DNA from: an uncultured Sphingobacteriales bacterium
GTDB lineage: Bacteria > Bacteroidota > Bacteroidia > Chitinophagales > Chitinophagaceae
DNA: 64,000 bases
Reading direction: 5' to 3'
NCBI GenBank assembly: GCA_937991535.1
Contig: CALKHN010000053.1
Location: 7,517 to 71,516 of the forward strand
Shown here: piece after piece, positions 44,712 to 54,038 of the stretch
Numbering within the stretch: the stretch's first letter is position 1
Layout: each line of letters opens with the position of its first letter
The notes under the pieces: generated by a model
What the model saw: only the letters and a program-made list of their open reading frames with translations
Databases searched by the model: none
What the model was told of the DNA's origin: nothing
Translations under genes and position numbers: made by a program

Positions 44712-45578
44712 GTGATCAGACATTTTTTTTATATATACATTTTTTTCTCCGGGTTTATACTTCTTTATACGCCACTTGTTACCTACGGCCAGGAATTCAG
44801 AGACAGCAGCCGGGCAATAGAACAGAAAGACAGTATAGAAGCGAGGTTAGACAGCCTGAGCGGCTACCTTTCTGACAATGAGTTTGCTGAACCGGATCAG
44901 GATACTTTATTTTTTTCAGGTAAAGAATACCCTGAATCATTATACGATTCGTCAGTAATAAAAAGCAGGTTTGTTCCTGATTCCATTACCCAAAATCTGA
45001 AAAGAGACAATGCTTTCTGGTATGCTGATAAAGACAGGCATACCCAAACCAGGATCGAAAGCAATTCATTCTGGGAAAAAATTTGGGAGATTGTTTTTAC
45101 AGTACTCCGCTCGCCCCTGTTCAGGCAGATCATGTGGCTGCTTATGCTCTTAATATTTGCCGCTGCTGTTGTTTGGTTTCTTGTTCAAAACAAAATGAAT
45201 ATTTTTGGTTCAGGCAAAACAGTCATATTGCCCGCGCAGGCAAAGGAGGGTGATGCAGATAACATTTTTACTGCCAATCTGCAGGAAGCAGCAGGTAAGG
45301 CAGTGGCGAAAGGAGATTATCGCCTGGCTATTCGTTTTCTTTACCTGCAATTGCTAAAAACATTTTCTGAAAATGGGTTGATCAGTTATGGTACCGATAT
45401 CACCAATAGCGAATACCTGGCACAATTGTACTCCCGGCCCTGGTATAGGGACTTTTTTAATGTTACCCGCAGCTATGAATATGCATGGTACGGCGAGATG
45501 CCGGTAAACATACAACAATATGAAAGTGTTGTAACTGATTTTTCTTCACTGTATCAAAAAGCAGGCTTATCCATTTGA
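44712..45578 (+). CDS. DUF4129-domain protein with signal peptide
   Basis: 288 residues starting at a GTG one base after the SpoIIM stop. A signal peptide (about 1-28, ending VTYGQ) precedes a polar periplasmic region, one membrane helix (about 135-158, 'WLLMLLIFAAAVVWFLV') and a cytoplasmic DUF4129 domain ('AIRFLYLQLLKTFSENG', 'RSYEYAWYGEMPV'). The function is unknown. The next gene overlaps its stop by four bases. Confidence 0.9.
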   Translation: MIRHFFYIYIFFSGFILLYTPLVTYGQEFRDSSRAIEQKDSIEARLDSLSGYLSDNEFAEPDQDTLFFSGKEYPESLYDSSVIKSRFVPDSITQNLKRDNAFWYADKDRHTQTRIESNSFWEKIWEIVFTVLRSPLFRQIMWLLMLLIFAAAVVWFLVQNKMNIFGSGKTVILPAQAKEGDADNIFTANLQEAAGKAVAKGDYRLAIRFLYLQLLKTFSENGLISYGTDITNSEYLAQLYSRPWYRDFFNVTRSYEYAWYGEMPVNIQQYESVVTDFSSLYQKAGLSI

Positions 45579-46801
45579 AAAAAGCAACTCCATACCTGTT
45601 GGGCGGCTTATTGCTTTTACTATTACTGGCTTTGCTGATAGGAGGAAATAAAGATAATTTCGATCACAGAATTACGTTAAATAAAAAAGATAAGATTCCT
45701 TACGGAAGCTATGTAGCCTACCAAAGCCTTCCTCATTTATTTCCGGAAGCAAAAATAACCATTAATAAAAAAGCGCCGGGCTATTGGGACGAAACGGTAT
45801 TGGATTATGATACCGGCCGGCAGGTTATAATTATCATTTGTAAGGATTTTAATGCCAACGATGATGAGTTAACCGAATTATTTCATTTTGTTGGCAGGGG
45901 CAATGATGTGCTGATATCATCCTACGATCTGAGCAATGAGGCGCAGCATTTTTTTCATTTGGATCTAAGTTATGCAGATGCAGGCTTTCCGGTATATGAA
46001 AACTTCAGCGACCTGGATACACTGCACCTGGGGTTAATACATCCTCCGTTTTCAAAAAGAGATAACCGGTATGACTACCCCGGCAGAAAATTCAATTCAT
46101 GGTTCAATGCCATTGATTCCTCCATGTCTTACGTACTGGGCACCTCAGGTGAAGAACGGGCCGCATTCATTCGTTTGCGTGTGGGCGACGGCAGTTTTTT
46201 TATACATACTGCTCCACTCGCATTCAGTAACTATTTCTTGCTGTACCGGCAAAATATGGGTTACTACAATCAGTTGCTCTCCTCTATGGATGCCGGGGCA
46301 TCAACCGTGGCATGGGATGAATATTACCTGCATAAGCCACAAAACAGCGGACAAAAAGATCCATCTCCCTTACGAGTATTAATGGAACAGCCGGCTTTTC
46401 GTATGGCTTTATTAACGGCGCTTGCAGGATTGTTTTTATTTGTATTGCTTGGCATTAAAAGAAACCAGCGTATGATACCAGTTGTTGCTGCACCAAAAAA
46501 TGATTCATTGGATTTTGTAAAAACCATCGGCCGTTTATACTTTCAAAAACGGGATAATAAAAATCTCTGCCAGAAAATGATTGTTTATTTTACGGAGTAT
46601 GTACACAGTCATTTTAATATGGCTACCGGAAATATGGATGCGGATTTTATCGCGCGGCTTTCGCAAAAATCCGGATGCACTGTGAACACCATTCAATCTA
46701 TAACAGAGTATATTCGCTTTATACAGGAAGCGCCTGCCGTTCACGACCGGCAGGTAGCTGAGTTTTATCAGTTATTAGACCGCTTTTATAAAACTACATA
46801 G
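45575..46801 (+). CDS. DUF4350-domain membrane protein
   Basis: 408 residues starting at a TTG that overlaps the preceding stop (TTGA). An N-terminal helix (about 5-24) is followed by a periplasmic DUF4350 domain ('GSYVAYQSLPHLFPEAKI', 'VIIICKDFNANDDE', a class I glutamine amidotransferase-like fold). A second helix ('FRMALLTALAGLFLFVLLG', about 268-290) leads to a cytoplasmic helical tail. It is coupled on both sides within the operon. Confidence 0.88.
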   Translation: MKKATPYLLGGLLLLLLLALLIGGNKDNFDHRITLNKKDKIPYGSYVAYQSLPHLFPEAKITINKKAPGYWDETVLDYDTGRQVIIIICKDFNANDDELTELFHFVGRGNDVLISSYDLSNEAQHFFHLDLSYADAGFPVYENFSDLDTLHLGLIHPPFSKRDNRYDYPGRKFNSWFNAIDSSMSYVLGTSGEERAAFIRLRVGDGSFFIHTAPLAFSNYFLLYRQNMGYYNQLLSSMDAGASTVAWDEYYLHKPQNSGQKDPSPLRVLMEQPAFRMALLTALAGLFLFVLLGIKRNQRMIPVVAAPKNDSLDFVKTIGRLYFQKRDNKNLCQKMIVYFTEYVHSHFNMATGNMDADFIARLSQKSGCTVNTIQSITEYIRFIQEAPAVHDRQVAEFYQLLDRFYKTT

Positions 46802-46802
46802 C

Positions 46803-47780
46803 ATGGAAGAAAATGTATTTCAGCCCCGGACAGATCTATCGCAACTGCATGAAGTTGTAGCGCAAATGCGCAGTGAAATAGGCAGAGTAATTGTTGGTCA
46901 GCACGACATGATTAAATTAATTATGGCAGCGCTGCTTGCTGATGGCCATGTGTTGATAGAAGGCGTTCCGGGTGTAGCCAAAACCTTAACGGCAAGACTG
47001 GTGGCCAAATGTATTGCCCTGCATTTCTCACGCATACAATTCACCCCCGATCTGATGCCATCCGATGTATTGGGTACCTCTGTATTCAATCCTAAGGAAG
47101 GCGGTTTCCAGTTTAAACGCGGGCCTATTTTCGGCAATATTGTTCTTGTTGATGAAATTAACCGTGCACCGGCTAAAACGCAGGCGGCATTGTTTGAGGT
47201 GATGGAAGAAAAACAGGTAACGGTAGATGGATATTCGCATTCGATGGAAAAACCTTTTATGGTGCTGGCTACACAAAATCCCGTGGAGCAGGAAGGTACC
47301 TATCGTTTGCCTGAAGCACAGTTAGACCGGTTTCTTTTTAAAATAACCGTTCCTTACCCTACAGAAGAGGAAGAGATTGCCATATTGAACAGGTTTCACC
47401 AAACACCGGGAGAAGAGATAGCCGCACATCTGAATCCTGTGTTATCGGCATCACAGATCAGCGAACTGCGACGATTGGTAAGACTTGTACTGATTGAAGA
47501 AAAGTTATTAGAGTTCATTGCCCGCCTGGTAACATCTACCCGGTCGCATAAATCTATTTACCTCGGCGCTTCTCCCAGGGCATCATTGGCCATAATGATG
47601 TCGGCAAAGTCCGCAGCGGCTATGCAGGGCCGTGACTTTGTAACACCGGAAGATATACTTGAAATGGCGCCTCCCGTACTACGCCACCGGATTATTTTAA
47701 CACCCGAAAAGGAAATGGAGGGCGCAACGGAAGATGATGTGATTAAAGAAATTATTCATGCACTGGAAATACCCCGGTAA
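46803..47780 (+). CDS. MoxR-family AAA+ ATPase
   Basis: 325 residues, the only gene of this run with an ATG. Walker A 'EGVPGVAKTL' near residue 52, Walker B 'NIVLVDEINRAP' near 112, sensor 1 'VLATQNPVEQEGTY' and the arginine finger 'EAQLDRF' are all present, and a lid domain follows. MoxR proteins act as chaperones that insert cofactors or activate von Willebrand-type partners; here the partner is presumably the DUF58 protein downstream. Confidence 0.95.
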   Translation: MEENVFQPRTDLSQLHEVVAQMRSEIGRVIVGQHDMIKLIMAALLADGHVLIEGVPGVAKTLTARLVAKCIALHFSRIQFTPDLMPSDVLGTSVFNPKEGGFQFKRGPIFGNIVLVDEINRAPAKTQAALFEVMEEKQVTVDGYSHSMEKPFMVLATQNPVEQEGTYRLPEAQLDRFLFKITVPYPTEEEEIAILNRFHQTPGEEIAAHLNPVLSASQISELRRLVRLVLIEEKLLEFIARLVTSTRSHKSIYLGASPRASLAIMMSAKSAAAMQGRDFVTPEDILEMAPPVLRHRIILTPEKEMEGATEDDVIKEIIHALEIPR

Positions 47781-47783
47781 ATA

Positions 47784-49127
47784 TTGAGAAATCTTTTGGC
47801 ATTATACCGTTCTTTTGTGCTTACCCGCAACGCATATATGTTGCTGGCGGGCATTGTGCTGTTGTTTATCGTTTCTTTTTTTATTCCCATACTTATGATG
47901 ATAGCCCAACTTCTGTTGCTGCTGCTGGCCTGCCTGGTAATGGTGGATGCTATTGTGTTGTATGGGCGCCGGCTGGGCCTCACCGGCAAAAGAAATGCGG
48001 CAGAACGTTTTAGCAACGGAGATGACAATATCATTCATCTGCACTTTGGGAACCATTATGCTTTTACGATAAGGGTTGAACTTATTGATGAACTGCCATT
48101 CCAGTTTCAGCAAAGGAACTGGAAAAAGAAAACGATGCTTAAAAGCGGGGAAGAGTACCAATCAACCTATATATTGCGCCCCCTGCAAAGAGGCGAATAT
48201 GCTTTTGGTAATATCAATGCTTTTGTAACAAGCCCACTGGCACTGGTACAACGCCGGTTTGTTTTTGAACAGCCACAAACCATACCGGCATACCCTTCTT
48301 TTCAGCAATTGAAGCGTTACCAGATAATGGCTGTAACGAATCGTTTGAATGAAACAGGTATACGGCGTTTACGCAAATCCGGTAGCAGTATGGAATTTGA
48401 GCAAATAAAGGAATATGTTCATGGCGATGACAACAGGAATGTAAACTGGAAGGCTACCGCCAGGAAAGGAGACCTGATGGTGAACACTTTTACAGATGAA
48501 AAGAGCCAGCATATTTATTGCATTATAGATAAGGGGCGTAATATGAAAATGCCTTTTGAAGGAATAACGCTTTTAGACTACGCCATTAATGCATCGCTGG
48601 TATTAACCAATGTGGCTTTGCTTAAACACGACAAAGCCGGGCTACTCACCTTTGCAAGTCAGCCCGATACCTTTTTACCTGCAGACCGCAAAGGCATACA
48701 AATGGAAATGATACTGGAAAATTTATACCGCCAGCAAACGCATTTTTCAGAAACCGATTTTGAATCAGTGTATACGCATATCCGTGGAAAAATTAAAAAC
48801 AGGGCATTGCTGATCCTCTTCACCAATTTTGAATCTATCCCCGGCTTTCAGCGACAGTTGCCTTACCTGCGCAAAATAGCAAAACATCATTTACTGTTGG
48901 TTGTGTTTTTTGAGAACACGGAACTAAAGTCGCTTAGGGAAAAGCCCGCCGCAAACCTGGAAGAGATTTATATCAAAACCATTGCTGATAAATTTGCATT
49001 TGAGAAACGACTGATTGTAAAAGAACTCCAGCAGCATGGCATACTTTCCATATTAACCACTCCTCAGCAGGTAAGCGTAAATACAATTAATAAGTATATT
49101 GAATTGAAAGCACGACAGGCGCTGTAG
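47784..49127 (+). CDS. DUF58 (vWA-like) protein
   Basis: 447 residues from a TTG three bases after the MoxR stop. Two N-terminal hydrophobic helices (about 15-60) precede a beta domain and the DUF58 core, 'RRLRKSGSSMEFEQIKEYVHGDDNRNVNWKATARKGDLMV' type, which is related to the von Willebrand A fold. 'IYCIIDKGRNM' stands where the metal-ion site would begin; the usual DxSxS appears as DKGRNM, so a canonical MIDAS is not obvious. It is the presumed client of MoxR. Confidence 0.93.
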   Translation: MRNLLALYRSFVLTRNAYMLLAGIVLLFIVSFFIPILMMIAQLLLLLLACLVMVDAIVLYGRRLGLTGKRNAAERFSNGDDNIIHLHFGNHYAFTIRVELIDELPFQFQQRNWKKKTMLKSGEEYQSTYILRPLQRGEYAFGNINAFVTSPLALVQRRFVFEQPQTIPAYPSFQQLKRYQIMAVTNRLNETGIRRLRKSGSSMEFEQIKEYVHGDDNRNVNWKATARKGDLMVNTFTDEKSQHIYCIIDKGRNMKMPFEGITLLDYAINASLVLTNVALLKHDKAGLLTFASQPDTFLPADRKGIQMEMILENLYRQQTHFSETDFESVYTHIRGKIKNRALLILFTNFESIPGFQRQLPYLRKIAKHHLLLVVFFENTELKSLREKPAANLEEIYIKTIADKFAFEKRLIVKELQQHGILSILTTPQQVSVNTINKYIELKARQAL

Positions 49128-49191
49128 CGGTCAGCACCGCAAACTTCAATGAAATCAATTCATATAAGCTTCCTTATAGAATTTAGTACCT

Positions 49192-49250
49192 GCAAAACGG
49201 TCTGACGCTGATGCGTACCGGCCGTTTTGCGGCCGGCACCCTTATCTTTG
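49192..49250 (+). promoter_or_regulatory. Overlapping hairpins and -7 box upstream of truB
   Basis: GCAAAACGG (49192-49200) can pair with CCGTTTTGC (49222-49230), while CCGGCC (49218-49223) can pair with GGCCGG (49231-49236). The two stems exclude each other. A perfect -7 box TATCTTTG (49243-49250) follows directly, so the structure may belong to the DUF58 transcript end or overlap the truB -33 region. Confidence 0.5.
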
Positions 49251-49268
49251 CCCAAACTTTCAAACCAC

Positions 49269-49970
49269 ATGCAACCTGAACAAAACAACCCGTTTGCCGA
49301 AGGAAAAGTATTACTGATCAATAAGCCATTGCACTGGACCTCTTTTGATGTTGTAAGAAAAATACGTTCCACCATAAAAATCAAAAAAGTAGGGCATGCC
49401 GGTACTCTCGATCCTTTGGCTACAGGATTGCTGATTGTGTGTACAGGAAAATTCACTAAAAAAATAAATGAATACATGTCCCGGGAAAAAGAATATACGG
49501 GCAGTTTTACCCTGGGTGCATCAACGCCTACCTATGATCTTGAAAGCGAGCCGGAAAATTTTAAAGATTACAATCATATTACAGAAAGCCAGTTGCATGA
49601 AACTACAAAAAAATTCACCGGACAAATACAGCAAATCCCCCCGGCACACTCTGCTATTAAACAAGAGGGGAAGCCTGTATACGAAATGGCCCGTAAAGGT
49701 ATAGCTGTAAAACTGGAACCAAGAACATTGTTTATAAAAGAATTTACCATTACTGATGTTGCATTGCCTAAAGTGTATTTTAAAGTAGTATGTTCTACCG
49801 GCACGTACATACGAAGTTTAGCGCATGATTACGGGAATGCTTTAGGATGCGGTGCTTATCTCAGCAGTTTGTGCCGTACAAGAATAGGAGAATTTACAGT
49901 TGAAAACGCTATGCGTATGGAAGCCTTTCAGGAAATGACAGAAGAGATGAAATTGCAAAGTGGCAGGTAG
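49269..49970 (+). CDS. truB: tRNA pseudouridine(55) synthase
   Basis: This enzyme makes pseudouridine 55 in the T-loop of tRNAs. From the ATG at 49269 (233 residues) the catalytic Asp48 lies in 'GHAGTLDPLATG', with 'LLINKPLHWTS' before it and the 'GTYIRSLAHDYG' motif near residue 180. The open frame to 49227 adds residues not found in the family. A perfect -7 box lies 18 bases upstream of this start. Confidence 0.96.
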   Translation: MQPEQNNPFAEGKVLLINKPLHWTSFDVVRKIRSTIKIKKVGHAGTLDPLATGLLIVCTGKFTKKINEYMSREKEYTGSFTLGASTPTYDLESEPENFKDYNHITESQLHETTKKFTGQIQQIPPAHSAIKQEGKPVYEMARKGIAVKLEPRTLFIKEFTITDVALPKVYFKVVCSTGTYIRSLAHDYGNALGCGAYLSSLCRTRIGEFTVENAMRMEAFQEMTEEMKLQSGR

Positions 49971-49993
49971 TAAGTAGTAAGTGAGCAGTAAAG
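49964..49993. repeat. AGTAAGTAGTGAG-type words in a convergent spacer
   Basis: GGTAGTAAGTAGTAAGTGAGCAGTAA-like words overlap the truB stop and run to the end of the BamA-like gene. They are the same family as 55410-55490 and 58006-58079. Confidence 0.6.
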
Positions 49994-52405
49994 TTAAAAC
50001 GGGTAACCTATCCCAAACTGGAATGTAGGTCTCCTCATGTTGGAAGTAATAAACCATCCGTCGTTTTGCGGTTTTATATATTCATCCGAGGCATATAAAG
50101 GGTCTTTTAACCGCCAGCCCAGGTCGAACCGCAACAAAAAAAACTTAAAGTCAAGCCTCAGCCCTGCTCCTCCGGCTACTGCAACATCCTGATATAACCT
50201 GCTTAAATCAAAAACAGCATATTTAAACTCGGGGCTTGAAGATTTTCTTACCCACACATTACCGATATCTGTAAACAATGCCCCGCGCAACCAGTAACCA
50301 TATACCGGAAAAATATCAAACCGGTATTCAATATTTCCTTCTAACTGAATATCGGCATACCTGTCGTCAAATTTTTTCTCTACCACGCCGGGAGGATCAG
50401 TAGTAATCGTACGAACCCTGAGAGTATCATAAAAAATGCTGGAACCCGGGCCTAATTTACGCAGTTGCCATCCCCGCATGCTGTTGGGTCCACCGGCAAA
50501 AAACTGCCTGAAGAATGGAAGAGAAATATCTCCCTGCCGGTTTTCGGTTTTAAACCCAAGCCCGTATCCTGCAAACACCCTGTAAGCCCACATGGATTTC
50601 GCATGCGTAACATAGTGTCTGAAATCTGCACTTAACTTTATAAAACGGTACAGCTGGCCAAGCGGTTTGTCATTTTGGGTTTGCTTTTTAAACAAAGCAC
50701 CCATAAGCAATCCCGATTCTTCACCATATAATCTTAAGTAATTAAATATCCGGGGATTAGAAGAATTAAATCTTCGTGTATACGTTCCGTTAATTCCCAT
50801 AATAAGCCCGTTATTATAAGAATAAGACAGGAGCGGATAATCCCTTATCAGTTGTTCAAAACCCAGGTCAATATTATAAATGCGGGTAAATTCAATATTG
50901 GGGAACCTGATCTGCCAGTTGATATTAGCCCTTTTCTGAAACTCATACCCCAGGTATGCATTCAGTGTATTGATCTTATAATATTTATACCGGTCTATAT
51001 ACGACCCGTCCAGGTTCACGTATGTTCTTGCATTTAAAAAATCTTCCTGGTTTTTTAGTTTAAATGGCGTGAGTAAACGTGGAAAAATAAGCCTGTTGCT
51101 TAATCCCATTTCTGTAGAAAGTATTTTTCTGAAATCAGTAAATTCAACACCTGTTCTTAATACATTTTCCAGTTGCAAAGCCTGGCGGGCAACATTCCTG
51201 TTCTTTAACTGAAAATTGAGTGCCAAACCTTTATTACCCGCATTGTACAGTTGGTTTTGTGCGGAAAGAATACTGGAACCTTCGAAGTCGGCGCTGAAAA
51301 AATATTTTTTCGCAGGTACCATTCGTATAAAGAAATCCACCTCCGGTTCAATAGAGTCCCGGGGACGCGCATTGATGGTAACATTTTGCCAGGCCTCAAT
51401 TCGATTAAAGTTGAGGAGCGTTTTGTTGAAATCCGATGCACGGAAAAGTTCGCCGGGCTTCAGCGCAATTCTTTTTACCAGAAAGGATGGTTTAAAAAGA
51501 TTGTACCTGCTGTAAATACTGTAACCGCCATACTCTGTCTGCTCAAGGTCGCGCCGTATACCCGTCATTAATTCCGCCGGCTCATCGGGCAAAATGACTA
51601 CCCTGCCCACTTTATACAATTGCGTGATGGAGCTGTCTTTTAAGGGAATTTCGAGGATAACTATATCAATTGTTGGAGTTTGATACTTTTTCTGAGCCTC
51701 CACCTGCAACTGTATTTGTTCAAAAGGATCCGCGGAGGCATCTATTAAAGATACATTCACCGTATCTAATTGGGCTTTCAGCATTTCCCGGTTGATGCGG
51801 TAAAAACCATTGTTACGGAATATTTCAATAAGCCGGTTCAGTTCTTCATCAATTTTCTGATTGCTGAAAGCTTCCGATTTTTTTAGCAGCGATTTATCCT
51901 TGTTTTCGTTTACCAGTCTTTGCAAAGTGGTGTCCGTGAAACGGTAGCTAATGGAATCTATGCGAAAAAGACTTCCGGTATTGATATTGTAATTTACTTT
52001 CAGGCGGTACTGATCGGGTTTTTCATTGCGGATTACCGTATCCACCTTATCCCATTCTGCCTGTATATCGCTGCGGTAATAGCCGTTATTGTGCAGTAAA
52101 TTGTTCATGTTTTGAACTGATCGTTTGACATAGTTGCTGTCGAAAACAGCCGGCCGGTTTAAAACATGCCGCACGAACAAAACGCTCTTAAAAACGGGTT
52201 TTACACTGTCCTCAATCTGGGTTTCCAGTTTATTTTTCAGTTCCTTCTTTTCGCCGGAACTCAATTTGCTGTTGATATGAATTTCGTTCTCAAAAACAAA
52301 GGGTTTATATGGCTGGTATTTTTTAACTACCGTGCAGGAGGATGCAAGTCCTAAAATGATTGTGATAAAATAGAAATGATTGAAGAAAGAAGAATGTATT
52401 TTCAT
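49994..52405 (-). CDS. BamA/TamA-family outer-membrane assembly protein, lipoprotein-like
   Basis: 803 residues from the ATG at 52405. The N-terminus has a lipoprotein-type signal ending at Cys (GLASSCTVVKK). About 330 residues of POTRA-like alpha/beta repeats follow, then a 16-strand-type barrel with the conserved 'FFAGGPNSMRGWQLR' loop (RGW in place of the usual RGF) and a C-terminal strand ending FGIGYPF. It would insert or translocate proteins or lipids at the outer membrane. It differs from canonical BamA in its lipidation signal. It is divergent from the SpoU gene. Confidence 0.9.
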   Translation of the reverse strand: MKIHSSFFNHFYFITIILGLASSCTVVKKYQPYKPFVFENEIHINSKLSSGEKKELKNKLETQIEDSVKPVFKSVLFVRHVLNRPAVFDSNYVKRSVQNMNNLLHNNGYYRSDIQAEWDKVDTVIRNEKPDQYRLKVNYNINTGSLFRIDSISYRFTDTTLQRLVNENKDKSLLKKSEAFSNQKIDEELNRLIEIFRNNGFYRINREMLKAQLDTVNVSLIDASADPFEQIQLQVEAQKKYQTPTIDIVILEIPLKDSSITQLYKVGRVVILPDEPAELMTGIRRDLEQTEYGGYSIYSRYNLFKPSFLVKRIALKPGELFRASDFNKTLLNFNRIEAWQNVTINARPRDSIEPEVDFFIRMVPAKKYFFSADFEGSSILSAQNQLYNAGNKGLALNFQLKNRNVARQALQLENVLRTGVEFTDFRKILSTEMGLSNRLIFPRLLTPFKLKNQEDFLNARTYVNLDGSYIDRYKYYKINTLNAYLGYEFQKRANINWQIRFPNIEFTRIYNIDLGFEQLIRDYPLLSYSYNNGLIMGINGTYTRRFNSSNPRIFNYLRLYGEESGLLMGALFKKQTQNDKPLGQLYRFIKLSADFRHYVTHAKSMWAYRVFAGYGLGFKTENRQGDISLPFFRQFFAGGPNSMRGWQLRKLGPGSSIFYDTLRVRTITTDPPGVVEKKFDDRYADIQLEGNIEYRFDIFPVYGYWLRGALFTDIGNVWVRKSSSPEFKYAVFDLSRLYQDVAVAGGAGLRLDFKFFLLRFDLGWRLKDPLYASDEYIKPQNDGWFITSNMRRPTFQFGIGYPF

Positions 52406-52537
52406 CCGTATATTTTTTAATTTGCTGCTTTCAGCGCTGATATTTTGCCGGATGGAACGCTTATATACATTCCTTTTGTGAAAAAAAAATTTAATTTGGC
52501 GTTTCGTTGGTGAATCAGGCATAAATAAACTATAAGG

Positions 52538-53287
52538 ATGCTCAGCAAATCAAGGGTCAAATATATTCAAAGTTTATACCATAAAAAATTAAGGGATGAA
52601 GAAGGATGTTTTGTGATTGAAGGTCCTAAAATTACGGAAGAATTCCTTTTGCGTGCGCCAGATAAAATACTTTCGCTCTATACTGTTAAAAGTTGGCTAA
52701 ATAATAATAGCACACTGGTGAAACAGATGAATCCATCAGGCATATTTCTTATAGAAGAAGGCGACCTGGAAAAAATATCTGCCCGCAGCTCACCCAACCA
52801 GGTGCTCGCCATTGTAAAAAAAAAGAAAGAAGAGCATGATGCAGCAGTTCCTCCCGGTGTTTTTTTAATGCTCGATGATATTCAGGATCCTGGCAATTTT
52901 GGTACTATTGTTCGAACGGCCGACTGGTTTGGTATTGATACCGTTATATGCAGCAAAGCATGTGCGGATCTGTACAACCCTAAAGTTGTTCAGTCAACAA
53001 TGGGCAGTTTGCTGAGCGTAAATGTTATATATACAGAGCTTATTGACTGGTGCAAACAAAATGCCGGCGTTGCTATATATGCGGCTACATTGCATGGAAA
53101 ATCAATATATCAGTGTTCTCCGCTACGGGAAGGGGCTCTGCTCATGGGCAATGAGTCGAAGGGTGTTCACCCGGAACTATTGCAATTTTGCAGGGAACAG
53201 GTAACCATCCCCGGAAGAGGAAAAGCAGAATCGCTCAATGCGGCAGTGGCAGCGGGTATACTGCTATCGCATTTCATGCAAAAATAA
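52538..53287 (+). CDS. SpoU/TrmH-family RNA 2'-O-methyltransferase
   Basis: 249 residues. An N-terminal substrate-binding domain ('KYIQSLYHKKLRDEEGCFVIEGPKI' type) precedes the SPOUT knot with 'DDIQDPGNFGTIVRTADWFG' (motif 1), 'PKVVQSTMGSLLSV' (motif 2) and 'SLNAAVAAGILLSHF' (motif 3). It methylates a ribose in rRNA or tRNA; the position is not evident. Its stop abuts the convergent gene with no spacer. Confidence 0.94.
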   Translation: MLSKSRVKYIQSLYHKKLRDEEGCFVIEGPKITEEFLLRAPDKILSLYTVKSWLNNNSTLVKQMNPSGIFLIEEGDLEKISARSSPNQVLAIVKKKKEEHDAAVPPGVFLMLDDIQDPGNFGTIVRTADWFGIDTVICSKACADLYNPKVVQSTMGSLLSVNVIYTELIDWCKQNAGVAIYAATLHGKSIYQCSPLREGALLMGNESKGVHPELLQFCREQVTIPGRGKAESLNAAVAAGILLSHFMQK

Positions 53288-53986
53288 TTAATACAACTTA
53301 GTCACTTTCAAGTCTTTGAAATATCCAATCGTTCCGATGTCCACCCACATTGCTATTGCTCCATTGGTTGTTGAGCCTTTCAGCTTATCTACGATGAATG
53401 AAGCATATTTCTGATTATTGATATAAAGTTCCGCTTTTTCCCCCTTTACTTCGATACGTAAGGTTATCCATTCATTCAACCCGACATCTGCATACGTTTC
53501 ATATTCTCCATTCCCTTCACGTCTTAAACGGTCAAACTTATAATTTGGATAGGCATAATATTGAACGGTATGATTTCTTCCAAATTGACTTTCAGACCGT
53601 CCTGCTTTCGGCCTTAAATAAATTGATTCAAAAGCTGAATCTTTTTCACTGATTCTGAAAGCCAGCCCAATAAATCCCTGAGCACCTTCAAAAGGTGAAG
53701 GATTTTGAATTTGACTTAAAACCTTAACCTCTATTATTCCGTTAGTAAAATTTACATTTTTCAATTTAACGTATGTAGGTTCGTCAACTGTAGCCGCCAG
53801 GTTTTTTACGTCAAAAGGCAGAGCCTGTAAATCCCGTTCAACTTTTAATACCTGTTCGCCATTAAGATGAACGAGAGCAGCTTTTACATTACATAATTCA
53901 AACTCCTGGCTATTCCATTTGAGTGTTTGTCCAAATACGCATAAAGCATACATGTTCAATAAAAAAAGAAAAATGTAGATTTTCAT
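53288..53986 (-). CDS. Secreted concanavalin-like (DUF1080-related) protein
   Basis: 232 residues: signal peptide (MKIYIFLFLLNMYALCVFG) and a jelly-roll domain with 'NVNFTNGIIEVKVLSQ', 'FIGLAFRISEKDSAFESIYLRP', 'GLNEWITLRIEVKGEKAELYIN' type and 'GAIAMWVDIGTIGYFKDLKV' signatures. These resemble DUF1080/LamG-type carbohydrate-binding folds. Catalysis cannot be claimed. It is divergent from the HxlR regulator and shares a 52-base promoter region, so it is the likeliest regulated target. Confidence 0.8.
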   Translation of the reverse strand: MKIYIFLFLLNMYALCVFGQTLKWNSQEFELCNVKAALVHLNGEQVLKVERDLQALPFDVKNLAATVDEPTYVKLKNVNFTNGIIEVKVLSQIQNPSPFEGAQGFIGLAFRISEKDSAFESIYLRPKAGRSESQFGRNHTVQYYAYPNYKFDRLRREGNGEYETYADVGLNEWITLRIEVKGEKAELYINNQKYASFIVDKLKGSTTNGAIAMWVDIGTIGYFKDLKVTKLY

Positions 53987-54002
53987 ATTAAATTATTTCT
54001 CA

Positions 54003-54030
54003 CAAAGCTACTCCTAACAGTGTATTTTTG
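54003..54030. promoter_or_regulatory. Divergent promoters between the jelly-roll and HxlR genes
   Basis: The minus-strand box TAGCTTTG (54003-54010) and the plus-strand box TATTTTTG (54023-54030) are both perfect -7 matches within 28 bases. Three copies of GTAACCA (54030-54036, 54052-54058, 54063-54069) begin at the plus box and run into the HxlR gene, as autoregulatory sites might. Confidence 0.55.
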
Positions 54031-54038
54031 TAACCAAT

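Noticed and set aside
45575..46801. DUF4350 protein as a functional glutamine amidotransferase
   Set aside because: The fold may be related, but no catalytic Cys-His-Glu triad could be identified.
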